32,114 nucleotides of DNA from an uncultured Clostridium sp. (GCA_946538835.1 CAMNGZ010000008.1:1-32114); one strand, 5' to 3'. Positions 18,460-28,100 are shown, counted from the stretch's first letter. The notes: a model not told the origin generated them from the sequence alone. Numbers and translations: made by a program.

Positions 18460-19665
18460 ATGATTAAATCTTTTGTAACTGATATTAATGGTGCTAAAAA
18501 AGTTAATGAATTAAGAGATAGAGAAATATTTAACGCTAGTGATAAAAACTTATATAAAGATTCAATTAATGATTTAGCTAAAAAACTTCATCCTGGTGTT
18601 CTTAAGGCTCGATTGATTTCAATTGAAACTGTCGGTATTAGCGCAAAAAAATTTCGTTTTGAGGCTGTTGATCAATATTTCCCACCATTTGAAGCGGGCC
18701 AATATGTATCAATTGAATTTGATGTTAATGACACTTTGACAACTCGTCCTTATTCAATCTTAAGTGCTCCATATGAAGTTAAAGCTATAAATCCATATTT
18801 TGAGATAGTTATTAAAAGAACTGCTAATGGCCTAGTTTCTAACCACATGTTAGATAAAGCTTCAATTGGAGATATCTTTAATGTAGATTTTCCACATGGT
18901 GATTTCTATTATGAACCACTTCGTGATTCTAAACATATTATCGGTATAGCTGGTGGTAGTGGTATTACTCCATTTGTGTCAATCGCAAGATCGATAGTTC
19001 ATGGCAATCTTGACGTTGATTTAACTATTATTTATGGCTTTAAAAATTATGATGAGGCTATTTTATTAGACGAGCTTAATGAAATTATGTCAAAGACTGA
19101 TAAAGTTAGGGTTGTCAATGTGGTAAGTGATAAATATGCTACTAAGAGATTTGGCGATGAAGAAGGCTTTATAACAAGAGAAATCATTCAAAAATATTCT
19201 ATTAATGAAGACCCTAAGTCAGGTTTATCTACATATTTTATTTGCGGTTCTCGTGATATGGATATTTTTGTAAAAAATGAATTATTAAGTCTTAATGTTC
19301 CATTTAGAAGAATAAGAAGTGAACTATATGGTGAACGTTTTGATTATGAAACAGACACTGATTTTGACCAAAATAATAAAGACAAATTCTTTAACATATT
19401 GGTTCAAAGAGGTGAAAAAGAGAATGTCATTAGATGCCAAGGGACAGAATCCATCGCAAGAGCACTTGAGAGATATCATATTAAAGTTAATACTTGCTGT
19501 AGAAGTGGTTCATGTGGTGTTTGTCGCATTAAAGTGCTATATGGTAGTTATTTTGTGCCTAAAGACAGAGATAAAAGAAGAAAAGCGGATATTCGCTTTA
19601 ATTATTGCCATGCTTGTCAAACTTATCCAACATCAGATATGAAGATTAAAATTGACATTCTATAA
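18460..19665 (+). CDS. FNR-type oxidoreductase fused to C-terminal 2Fe-2S ferredoxin domain
   Basis: FAD motif RPYSILSAP, NAD motif GIAGGSGITPFVSIAR, 2Fe-2S CRSGSCGVC...C; 1-nt spacing from the upstream gene. Confidence 0.85.
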   Translation: MIKSFVTDINGAKKVNELRDREIFNASDKNLYKDSINDLAKKLHPGVLKARLISIETVGISAKKFRFEAVDQYFPPFEAGQYVSIEFDVNDTLTTRPYSILSAPYEVKAINPYFEIVIKRTANGLVSNHMLDKASIGDIFNVDFPHGDFYYEPLRDSKHIIGIAGGSGITPFVSIARSIVHGNLDVDLTIIYGFKNYDEAILLDELNEIMSKTDKVRVVNVVSDKYATKRFGDEEGFITREIIQKYSINEDPKSGLSTYFICGSRDMDIFVKNELLSLNVPFRRIRSELYGERFDYETDTDFDQNNKDKFFNILVQRGEKENVIRCQGTESIARALERYHIKVNTCCRSGSCGVCRIKVLYGSYFVPKDRDKRRKADIRFNYCHACQTYPTSDMKIKIDIL

Positions 19666-19712
19666 TTTCTAAAATTATTTTAAAATTTAATAAAGAATTA
19701 TTAAAAAAAATC

Positions 19713-19741
19713 TTGAAATTATTCAAAAGAAATGGTAATAT
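19713..19741 (+). promoter_or_regulatory. Sigma-A promoter for rplS
   Basis: TTGAAA -17 nt- TAATAT with TG extended -10. Confidence 0.7.
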
Positions 19742-19747
19742 TATAAA

Positions 19748-19841
19748 GGCTTTATTATAAGCCTGCACGATAATCCGCTATATAGGCTAGATCCTATACA
19801 TGATTTTTGGAAGAAATATTAGATATAGGAGTGTATATATT
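19748..19841 (+). promoter_or_regulatory. Candidate rplS (L19) structured leader with SD sequestration
   Basis: GGCTT...AAGCC hairpin; TATAGG(19781-19786)/CCTATA(19793-19798) competes with TCCTATA(19792-19798)/TATAGGA(19824-19830), which covers the SD. Confidence 0.55.
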
Positions 19842-20195
19842 ATGGCAAAAGGTCAAGCTTTAATTGATGAAATTACAGCACAATATGTAAAGAACGATAC
19901 ACCTGAATTCCGTCCTGGTGACAATGTTAAGGTTTACGTTAAAATCGTTGAAGGAGATACTCATCGTATCCAAATCTTCGAAGGTCTTGTTATTAAGAGA
20001 CAAGGTCACGGAGTTTCAGCTACATTCACAGTTCGTAAGAACTCTTATGGTGTAGGTGTTGAACGTGTATTCCCAGTTAACTCACCAATCATTGATAAGA
20101 TTGAAGTTACTCGTAAGGGTAAGGTAAGACGTAACTACTTAGGTTACATCCGTAACTTATCTGCTAAGGATGCACGTATTAAAGAACGTCGTTAG
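19842..20195 (+). CDS. rplS: 50S ribosomal protein L19
   Basis: [56 protein letters not shown]. Start refined to the ATG at 19842. Confidence 0.97.
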   Translation: MAKGQALIDEITAQYVKNDTPEFRPGDNVKVYVKIVEGDTHRIQIFEGLVIKRQGHGVSATFTVRKNSYGVGVERVFPVNSPIIDKIEVTRKGKVRRNYLGYIRNLSAKDARIKERR

Positions 20196-20202
20196 TTACA
20201 TT

Positions 20203-20233
20203 AAGAACTTGGTTAATTCCAAGTTCTTTTTTT
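20203..20233 (+). terminator. Rho-independent terminator after rplS
   Basis: AAGAACTTGG-TTAATT-CCAAGTTCTT followed by T-run. Confidence 0.9.
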
Positions 20234-20297
20234 CATTTTTATAATATTTTTGTTATTTAATGTTGTATAATGAAAATAAATAAAGGTGAGGGTAAAA

Positions 20298-22379
20298 ATG
20301 GAAAGAGAAATTATTAGCAGAAAATATGAGCAGATACTTAATGTTTCAAAGAAAATAGCACCATATGCTTTATTATTTTTGTTTACAATAATAGCTAATC
20401 AAATCTTATTTTATATTGGTTGGCCTAGTGGGGATGATGTCACTTATCATTTTGCAAATATATATGATACTTATGACGCATTAAAGAATGGACATTCAAT
20501 ATATATTTCATCAAATTTGATTGGTGGTCTTGGTTATGGTAAAGGTCTATTTTATAGTCCTTTAGGACATTTTAATGTGGCATTTATTGGACTTATATAT
20601 AGTGTATTTAATATTTCATTATTATCTGCGCTAAAGACTACAGTATTTTTATCTATTTATATCAGTGGTATATTTATGTATCACTTTATGAAAAGATTTA
20701 GCAAGAATATATATTTACAAATAGCAATCGCATTTATATTTATCATTTCGCCATATAGACTTTTTTGTTTCTTCGCGAGAAATGCATTTGGAGAAGCATA
20801 TGCGACCATGTATATACCATTATTCTTTATGGGCTTATATGATATATGCCACATTAAAGATAATGAATTTAGTTCTAAAGGTTTTATTGAAACTATATTA
20901 GGAGCCACTTTATTATATTTTTCACACAATATTACGGCTCTTTATTCATATTTTTTCGGGGTTATTTATCTCTTATTCTTTGTTAAACCCCTTGTTAAAA
21001 ATTTAATAAATAATAAGAGATTTAGAATATATATTGTAATCAGTGTATCTTTGATAATTGGATTATGTTTCGTTTTGTTGCTAAATACATTCACCCTATA
21101 TAATACTGGTATTTATAATGTTTCTGACCCTGATAGAATGTATACAAATAAAGGACATGTACAAAATGAAATCAGTAGAGCACAGAACTTCTCTGGTTTC
21201 TTAAATATTTCTTGGTTACAAAGTTATACAAAAAATGCATACACTTATAATACACATTTCCTTGAACTTATCTATTTTTCTCTTGCATCTTTATTTTTAT
21301 TTGCAACAGATATATTCTTAAAACGCTTTAAGATATTTAGAAGAACTCATAATTTGATTGCTAGCCTAGTATATTTGATAGCAGTATTTATTATTTATAA
21401 AGTATACACTACAGCTTTTAGGGAAGAATTAGTATACAGTGCAATGGCTTTAATTATTTTCTATAATCTAGCTACATATCTTAAAGATTTAAAAACAACT
21501 AATTTTGAAAATAAAACTTTAATTGCATATATCCTAATTCTTGTGATTAACATTTGCTTAATAACTATGAAGAGTGCGTGGGATTTTATGCTTTCTCCAT
21601 TTTATGTAATTCAATTTGCGTGGAGATTATACACATTTGTGTGGGTGTTTGTCCCATTGATTCTTGGTATTGTTATTGAAAAAGAAGGTTATAAAGTTGC
21701 ATTAGTCGCATTAACCGCTTCTTCATTTATTCCGATGCTAAGCCAAGTCAATTTTGAAAAGAGACTTGTGAATGAATCATTAAGTAGTCGAGATGATTCA
21801 TATGAAACAAATAGAAGTTATCCTTATAAATATTCAATTGATGAAAGATATTCTAAAATTAGTAACGCTATTGGTCATAACAAAGAATATTTACCTAGAA
21901 TTTATTATTATTATGATAATAAGTATAAAACAAGTTTTTCCAAATCTTTATATAGAGATGTATGTGATGTCATTTCTAATCCAAATATTGATGATAGGTT
22001 AGAACCTTTGATTTGTTCTGGTAGTGGTAGTATTTCAAATTATATAAGTGATACTCCACATGTTTCTTTTGATTTGAAATTAAATCAAATTAGTACAGTA
22101 GAAGTGCCTTTAATTTACTATACAGGATATGTGCTATATGTCACTGACAATAGTACTGGTAAGACTAATCAAGTTGATTTGTTGTCACCTGAAAATTGTG
22201 ATTATTTAGTAGGTTTCACCCTTGATGGTGGTGATTATCACATTGATATTAATTATAAAGGTGTTAAAGGACACAGTTTTGCAGTATATATATTTGATGT
22301 ATCTTTAGTAGGTTTAAATTTATTTTATTTGTTAGATTCTCTATATTTATATAAGAGGAAAAATATTTATTTGTATTAA
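20298..22379 (+). CDS. Large polytopic membrane protein (GT-C/YfhO-like glycosyltransferase fold suspected)
   Basis: Many TM segments; acidic motif in the first extracytoplasmic loop (GWPSGDDVTYHFANIYDTYDALKNG); soluble C-terminal beta-rich region. Confidence 0.6.
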   Translation: MEREIISRKYEQILNVSKKIAPYALLFLFTIIANQILFYIGWPSGDDVTYHFANIYDTYDALKNGHSIYISSNLIGGLGYGKGLFYSPLGHFNVAFIGLIYSVFNISLLSALKTTVFLSIYISGIFMYHFMKRFSKNIYLQIAIAFIFIISPYRLFCFFARNAFGEAYATMYIPLFFMGLYDICHIKDNEFSSKGFIETILGATLLYFSHNITALYSYFFGVIYLLFFVKPLVKNLINNKRFRIYIVISVSLIIGLCFVLLLNTFTLYNTGIYNVSDPDRMYTNKGHVQNEISRAQNFSGFLNISWLQSYTKNAYTYNTHFLELIYFSLASLFLFATDIFLKRFKIFRRTHNLIASLVYLIAVFIIYKVYTTAFREELVYSAMALIIFYNLATYLKDLKTTNFENKTLIAYILILVINICLITMKSAWDFMLSPFYVIQFAWRLYTFVWVFVPLILGIVIEKEGYKVALVALTASSFIPMLSQVNFEKRLVNESLSSRDDSYETNRSYPYKYSIDERYSKISNAIGHNKEYLPRIYYYYDNKYKTSFSKSLYRDVCDVISNPNIDDRLEPLICSGSGSISNYISDTPHVSFDLKLNQISTVEVPLIYYTGYVLYVTDNSTGKTNQVDLLSPENCDYLVGFTLDGGDYHIDINYKGVKGHSFAVYIFDVSLVGLNLFYLLDSLYLYKRKNIYLY

Positions 22380-22488
22380 ACTTTATTGTCTTAATTAAAA
22401 AAACACGATATAATATTTATATATATTCATAAGATTTACATAAATAAGAATAGGAATTATATATAATATTTTTTGGGGAGTGATTAAT

Positions 22489-24297
22489 TTGGCTGATAAT
22501 TCAATATTAGAACCATGTGATTTATATAATAAAGAATTTAAAGATAAGTTTAATCAAAATGTTGAAAAATATTTTGATGAACTTGTTAAAAAATCAATGA
22601 CTGACGTTGAGAAAAATAGAACACATGTAAAAGCTTATAATAAACTTATTTCCGAACGTGATAAATTAACTAAGAATTCTAACAGAACGAATGGATTCAA
22701 ATGGCTTTTTATCATATTAACAATTGCTGTGATTGTATTAGCTGTACTTGGTGGATTAGGTATATTAAGTGAGACTAAGATGGTTAGAATAATTGTTCCA
22801 ATTGTTGGTGGCTTGTTAGCTGTATTATTTATATTTTTAACCATAAAATTAGGCAAAGCAGTTAAAAAACTTAAAACACTCATTGATAAGAAGCAAACAG
22901 AAGCTAATAAAGAACAAAAAATTTGTTACGAAACTATGGCTAAATTAAATGCTTCTTATGATTGGAATATTTCATCTGATTTAATGGAACTTACCACACC
23001 TTTAATTGATCTTGATCATTCATTTGACGTTAATAAGTTCTGTTATTTAAGAGAAAAGTTTGGATTTGAAGACAATAATGATCCTAATTGTTCAACAAAT
23101 TATGTTAAGAGTGGTAATATCAATGGTAATCCATTTGTGTTGCTAAACACATACAATACTAAGATGGTTAATAAGACTTATACGGGTACATTAACTATCC
23201 ATTGGACTACTACATCATATTCTAATGGTAAATCTACAACTGTTCATCATACTGAAACACTTGTGGCTACAAGCGAGCATAAAGCGCCAATATATTTCTA
23301 TGATACTAGACTTGTATATGGTTGCGAAGCAGCTAAAGATTTATCATTCACACGTCAACCTACTGTTAAAGACGGTATAACTGATAAAGAGATTGAAAAA
23401 TTAGAGCGTCATACAGAAAAAGAATTGGCTAGTATATCTGAAGCGAGCATAAAGAAAGGTGGAAACTTCACTTCACTTGGAGATGCAAAATTTGAAGGTA
23501 TGTTCCACGCTTATGATAGAGACAATGAACAACAGTTCAGACTTATGTTTACACCATTAGCTAGAGTTAATATGATTAAGTTATTAAGACAAAGTCCTTA
23601 TGGTGATGATTTCTATTTCTATAAGGTAAAGAGCTTAAACTATATTTTCTCTAAGCATAGTCAAGATATTAATTATGACATTACACCTGATATGTTTGTT
23701 GATTATGATATTGATAATGCGAGAAAGAAATTTATTGATATCAATAACACTTTCTTCAAAGGTTTATTCTTTGATCTAGCTCCTATCTTATCAATTCCTT
23801 TATATCAACAAATGAAGACTCATGAATATATTTATAATATTCCTTATGAGGCATATCATACTAAATATGAACAAGAATCACTAGCTAACAGATTTGATAA
23901 GAACTTATTAAAAGATCCTCTATCTAAGACTGATGCAATCATTAAATGTGATTTCACATCTAAATCTGATGGTGTTGACTATATTGATGTACATGCATAT
24001 TCATATAAGACAGTAGAACATGTAGATTATGTAACTAAACTTGGTGGAGATGGACGCCTACATCAAGTACCTGTTAAGTGGCTTGAATACATTCCACTTG
24101 AAAAAGTGTCCAAGATGTCTTTATGTGATGAGAATACAACTAGAGAAAAATTTAATAATTCAAATGAATTAATTAATAAATTGTCTAGTCAAAGACGTCT
24201 AGTCTATGAACGTGGTCTTTTATCATTATTATTACTTGATAACAGTGATATAAAAGATATAAGAAAACAAATTTTAAAGAAAGATGAGGAAAAATAA
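22489..24297 (+). CDS. Membrane-anchored protein, DUF3137-like, partner of LemA
   Basis: Two TM helices near the N-terminus, then a large soluble domain; immediately upstream of a lemA-like gene. TTG at 22489 has better SD (GGGGAG) spacing than GTG at 22480. Confidence 0.5.
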   Translation: MADNSILEPCDLYNKEFKDKFNQNVEKYFDELVKKSMTDVEKNRTHVKAYNKLISERDKLTKNSNRTNGFKWLFIILTIAVIVLAVLGGLGILSETKMVRIIVPIVGGLLAVLFIFLTIKLGKAVKKLKTLIDKKQTEANKEQKICYETMAKLNASYDWNISSDLMELTTPLIDLDHSFDVNKFCYLREKFGFEDNNDPNCSTNYVKSGNINGNPFVLLNTYNTKMVNKTYTGTLTIHWTTTSYSNGKSTTVHHTETLVATSEHKAPIYFYDTRLVYGCEAAKDLSFTRQPTVKDGITDKEIEKLERHTEKELASISEASIKKGGNFTSLGDAKFEGMFHAYDRDNEQQFRLMFTPLARVNMIKLLRQSPYGDDFYFYKVKSLNYIFSKHSQDINYDITPDMFVDYDIDNARKKFIDINNTFFKGLFFDLAPILSIPLYQQMKTHEYIYNIPYEAYHTKYEQESLANRFDKNLLKDPLSKTDAIIKCDFTSKSDGVDYIDVHAYSYKTVEHVDYVTKLGGDGRLHQVPVKWLEYIPLEKVSKMSLCDENTTREKFNNSNELINKLSSQRRLVYERGLLSLLLLDNSDIKDIRKQILKKDEEK

Positions 24298-24298
24298 A

Positions 24299-24961
24299 AT
24301 GGCAAACGGTTTAGACGAATTCAATGATCCAGTATCAACTGGAAGAGATGTTAATGTTATTAACAAACAAATCCCTGTTAAGGTTGGAGTAGGTTCAACA
24401 ATTTTCCAAGTGTTATTATGGGTATGTGGTATTATTCCAGGACTTATCTTCACTATTATGAAGGTTAAAGCTGCGACTTACCTACGTCAACTTGAACAAA
24501 AGCTTCAACATGATGCTTCTCAAATTGACAACTATCTAGAACAAAGAGTAGTTATTTTACAAAACTGTGCTAAATTACTTGATAAGGCAATTGATCTAGA
24601 TAAGACTACTTTCGAAAATATTGCCAAATATCGTGGTGGTAACACTAATAGCGATGCTACTCGTAATGAAGTATCTAGTCAACTTGATGCTGTAGGTAGA
24701 CAAATTAATGTTGCATTCGAAAATTATCCAGATTTAAAAGCTCATCAAGAAATTGCTGATGCTATGCAACAAAACAACTATTTACAAAGAGAAATTACTG
24801 CTGCTCGTGAAGTTTATAACGATACAGTAAACAGATGGAACCAAGATATTCAAGTTTGGCCTACAAAGATGATTGTTGCTGCTAAACAAGGATACACTAC
24901 TCGTATTCCATTCTCAACAACTCAAGAATACAAAGAAAAAGCTAGAGAAGTATTATTCTAG
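24299..24961 (+). CDS. LemA family protein
   Basis: Single TM then coiled-coil (LEQKLQHDASQIDNYLEQRVVILQNCAKLLDKAI...YPDLKAHQEIADAMQQNNYLQREITAAREVYNDTVNRWNQ), the typical LemA pattern. Confidence 0.8.
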   Translation: MANGLDEFNDPVSTGRDVNVINKQIPVKVGVGSTIFQVLLWVCGIIPGLIFTIMKVKAATYLRQLEQKLQHDASQIDNYLEQRVVILQNCAKLLDKAIDLDKTTFENIAKYRGGNTNSDATRNEVSSQLDAVGRQINVAFENYPDLKAHQEIADAMQQNNYLQREITAAREVYNDTVNRWNQDIQVWPTKMIVAAKQGYTTRIPFSTTQEYKEKAREVLF

Positions 24962-24966
24962 TTGAT

Positions 24967-24990
24967 AGGCAGCCTAGCTGCCTTTTTCTT
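24967..24990 (+). terminator. Rho-independent terminator after lemA
   Basis: AGGCAGC-CTA-GCTGCCT followed by T-run. Confidence 0.8.
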
Positions 24991-25049
24991 TATATTTCTA
25001 TATCTATTAGGATATTAAATGTGTTAAAATAAAATATAGAGATGATTAT

Positions 25050-26117
25050 ATGGAAAATACTTTATTAGATATAAAGAAAGTTAAAAAAGAGTACGAGGAA
25101 GTACTAAAAGGACTTTCAATTAAATATAAAAAAATTGAATATATGGCAAGTGTTTCTTCATTATCTTTAAATAAAGATATTATTGGCTTTTTTTATAGCA
25201 CCATAAATAAGTCTTATTCCAAAGAAGAAGGATGTTTAAGGCTTTATGGGTTGCTACAGGCTATGTTTGTTTCTATCGACTCTATTTATTCATTAAGCAT
25301 AGCTTTAACCAATTCTAAAAACTTTATTAAGATTAATGACAATAAAACACTTCGTGAACTTAAATATATAAGAAATGATGTGGTAGGACATCCTACTAAT
25401 CGTATTGTACAAAGAGAAGTTGTATATTGCGTATTAGATCCGAAAGATGTTACTAACTACAGTTTTAAGTATCATGTTTATAACCTTGATATGGAAGAAG
25501 TGAGAGAAGTATCATTTATTCAGATGATTTATGATTATTATGTTGAAGCTACTAAAGTGTTGACCGTCTTGCTTAATTATGAAGAGGTTCATAAGACTAA
25601 GTTATTTAATGATGATATCTTATTTATGATTGATAGTTATAAGAACAAACAAAATATCAATAATTTATTCCGTCAGTTTAAAACGGAATATAAGAAGATA
25701 TATAGTGAAAATTCTCGTATTTATAAAAGAATTGTGCTTCTTACTCGTGTTAACAAATTGCCTCATACTAAACTTAATAATTTCAGTTATTTGTTCCACC
25801 TTGTGAGATTGTATGAAATGGTTTCTAATCTTGAAAAATGTGATCCTATTAAGATTTCTTTAGAACCTTTACCTGATGAGATATATGAAATTAAAAAGTT
25901 CTTATATAATCATTATGAATATAGATCTTTAATTCCTACTTTAGTAAACTATAATAATCCAGGATTTAAAGAAGCATTGAATCATATGATTAATCTGATG
26001 AAGAAATATAATTTATCAAATGCTAGATTCTTCTTTGAAGAGATTAGGACTAGATTAAGAAAAGATATGTATGAAGAAGCTTACGCACTAGAAAGTATTT
26101 TAAAAATGTTTATTTAA
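25050..26117 (+). CDS. Uncharacterised alpha-helical protein with HEPN-like RNxxxxH motif
   Basis: 355-aa ORF; LRELKYIRNDVVGHPTNR resembles the HEPN R-N/D-x(n)-H catalytic motif; flanked by terminators. Confidence 0.5.
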   Translation: MENTLLDIKKVKKEYEEVLKGLSIKYKKIEYMASVSSLSLNKDIIGFFYSTINKSYSKEEGCLRLYGLLQAMFVSIDSIYSLSIALTNSKNFIKINDNKTLRELKYIRNDVVGHPTNRIVQREVVYCVLDPKDVTNYSFKYHVYNLDMEEVREVSFIQMIYDYYVEATKVLTVLLNYEEVHKTKLFNDDILFMIDSYKNKQNINNLFRQFKTEYKKIYSENSRIYKRIVLLTRVNKLPHTKLNNFSYLFHLVRLYEMVSNLEKCDPIKISLEPLPDEIYEIKKFLYNHYEYRSLIPTLVNYNNPGFKEALNHMINLMKKYNLSNARFFFEEIRTRLRKDMYEEAYALESILKMFI

Positions 26118-26148
26118 CGGATGTATATGCATCCGTTTTAATTTTTTT
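26116..26148 (+). terminator. Rho-independent terminator
   Basis: AACGGATG-TATATG-CATCCGTT then TTTTAATTTTTTT. Confidence 0.85.
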
Positions 26149-26167
26149 GGTATGATAAACGTTTTCA

Positions 26168-26197
26168 TTGCGTATATAAAAAAAATTGTGATATAAT
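26168..26197 (+). promoter_or_regulatory. Promoter for typA
   Basis: TTGCGT -18 nt- TATAAT, extended TGATATAAT. Confidence 0.55.
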
Positions 26198-26236
26198 TTT
26201 TAAGGAAATTTATAATAAATGAAAGAAGGATACAAT

Positions 26237-28069
26237 ATGAAAGTTAGAAATATTGCAATTATTGCCCACGTTGACCACGGTAAAACAACTCTAGTTGACG
26301 CCCTTTTAAAATGCAGTCATACATTTAGAGATAATCAAGTTGTTGACACTTGTGTAATGGATAGTAATGCTATTGAGCGTGAAAGAGGTATTACAATCCT
26401 ATCAAAGAATACTGCAATTAAGTATGAAGATTACAAGATTAATATCCTTGACACTCCAGGTCATGCTGACTTCGGTGGTGAAGTTGAACGTATCATGGGT
26501 ATGGTTGATGGTGTAATTCTAGTAGTAGACGCTTATGAAGGTACAATGCCTCAAACTCGTTTCGTATTAAAGAAAGCTCTTGAAGCTCATCATAAGCCTA
26601 TTGTTGTTGTAAACAAAATTGACAAGCCAAGTGCTAGACCTCAACAAGTTGTTGATGAAGTTCTAGATCTTTTAATTGAACTTGGTGCTGATGAAGATCA
26701 ATTAGAGTTCCCAGTTATCTATACTTCTGCAATTAACCAAACATCTAGCGAATCAAGTGATCCAGCTGATCAAAAGCCAGGTATGGAACCATTATTCAAG
26801 AAAATTATTGAATATGTACCAGAACCTGTTGATAACTCAAACGAACCATTACAATTCCAACCTGCAATTCTAGACTACAATGATTTCGTTGGTCGTATTG
26901 GTATTGGTAAAATTGCTCGTGGTACTATGCGTGCTAATCAAATGGCTACTTGTATCCGTCGTGATGGTTCATTCACATCATTCCGTGTTCAAAAGTTATT
27001 CACATTCTTAGGTCTTGATAAGATTGAAACAGATGTTGCTTATGCTGGTGATATCGTTGCTATCTCAGGTTTATCTGATATCTATATCGGTGAAACTGTA
27101 TGTAATCAAGGTCAAGAAGAAGCATTACCTGCAATTGTTGTTTCAGAACCAACATTACAAATGACATTTGGTACTAATACAAGCCCATTCTGTGGTAAAG
27201 ATGGTAAATTAGTTACAGCTTCTAAGATTGAAGAAAGATTAATGAAGGAAATTCAAAAGGATGTATCTTTACGTGTTAAGCGTTTAGGTACTGCTGAAGA
27301 ATGGATTGTTTCAGGTCGTGGTGAATTACATTTATCAGTTCTTATTGAAACTATGCGTCGTGAAGGATTTGAATTCCAAGTATCAAGCCCTAAGGCTATT
27401 ATCAAGGAAATTGATGGCGTTAAGTGTGAACCATATGAAGAAGTTACAGTTGAAGCACCTGCTGACTGCATTGGTTCAGTAATCACATTACTAGGAGACC
27501 GTGGTGGTGTCATGAAGGATATGAAGAATACTGAAACTCAATCTAAAGTTGTGTTTGACGTACCAGCACGTGGTTTAATCGGATTCAACACTAGCTTTAT
27601 GGCTGCAACTAAGGGTTATGGTATCTTATCTCATTCATTCGAAGACTATCGTCCAATTCAAGCTTTAAATATTGGTAAGCGTCAATTTGGTGCTTTAGTA
27701 TCTATTGCTAAAGGTCAAGCAACAGCTTATTCAATTGGTCATGTTGAAGAACGTGGTTCAATGTTTATTGAACCAGGTGAAGAAGTTTATGAAGGTATGA
27801 TTGTTGGTCAATCTAACAGAGACCTTGATATGGCTGTAAACGTAGTAACTGCTAAGCAACAAACTAACACTCGTTCATCTAACAAGGATATGACTGTTGT
27901 ATTAAAGAGACCTATTCAATTGTCTCTTGAACAATGTCTTGAATATATCAATGATGATGAATTAGTTGAAGTAACTCCTAACCACATCAGACTTCGTAAG
28001 AGAATTCTTGATACAGTTTCTCGTAAGAAGTGGGATGCAAAGCAAAGAGATGCTGAAGAAAATTTATAA
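26237..28069 (+). CDS. typA: Translational GTPase TypA/BipA
   Basis: IAHVDHGKTTLVDALL, ERERGITI, LDTPGHADFGGEVERI, NKIDKP. Start refined to MKVRNIAI. Confidence 0.96.
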   Translation: MKVRNIAIIAHVDHGKTTLVDALLKCSHTFRDNQVVDTCVMDSNAIERERGITILSKNTAIKYEDYKINILDTPGHADFGGEVERIMGMVDGVILVVDAYEGTMPQTRFVLKKALEAHHKPIVVVNKIDKPSARPQQVVDEVLDLLIELGADEDQLEFPVIYTSAINQTSSESSDPADQKPGMEPLFKKIIEYVPEPVDNSNEPLQFQPAILDYNDFVGRIGIGKIARGTMRANQMATCIRRDGSFTSFRVQKLFTFLGLDKIETDVAYAGDIVAISGLSDIYIGETVCNQGQEEALPAIVVSEPTLQMTFGTNTSPFCGKDGKLVTASKIEERLMKEIQKDVSLRVKRLGTAEEWIVSGRGELHLSVLIETMRREGFEFQVSSPKAIIKEIDGVKCEPYEEVTVEAPADCIGSVITLLGDRGGVMKDMKNTETQSKVVFDVPARGLIGFNTSFMAATKGYGILSHSFEDYRPIQALNIGKRQFGALVSIAKGQATAYSIGHVEERGSMFIEPGEEVYEGMIVGQSNRDLDMAVNVVTAKQQTNTRSSNKDMTVVLKRPIQLSLEQCLEYINDDELVEVTPNHIRLRKRILDTVSRKKWDAKQRDAEENL

Positions 28070-28076
28070 TAAATTT

Positions 28077-28100
28077 GTCTACCTTTTGGTAGACTTTTTT
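28077..28100 (+). terminator. Rho-independent terminator after typA
   Basis: GTCTACC-TTTT-GGTAGAC followed by T6. Confidence 0.9.

Noticed and set aside
19319-19642. Plus-strand ORF of 107 aa inside the FNR-ferredoxin gene
   Set aside because: Out-of-frame overlap with the conserved 2Fe-2S coding sequence.
20681-22883. ORFs at 20681-20929 (-), 21793-22002 (+) and 22635-22883 (-)
   Set aside because: Shadow ORFs within longer plus-strand genes; no motifs.
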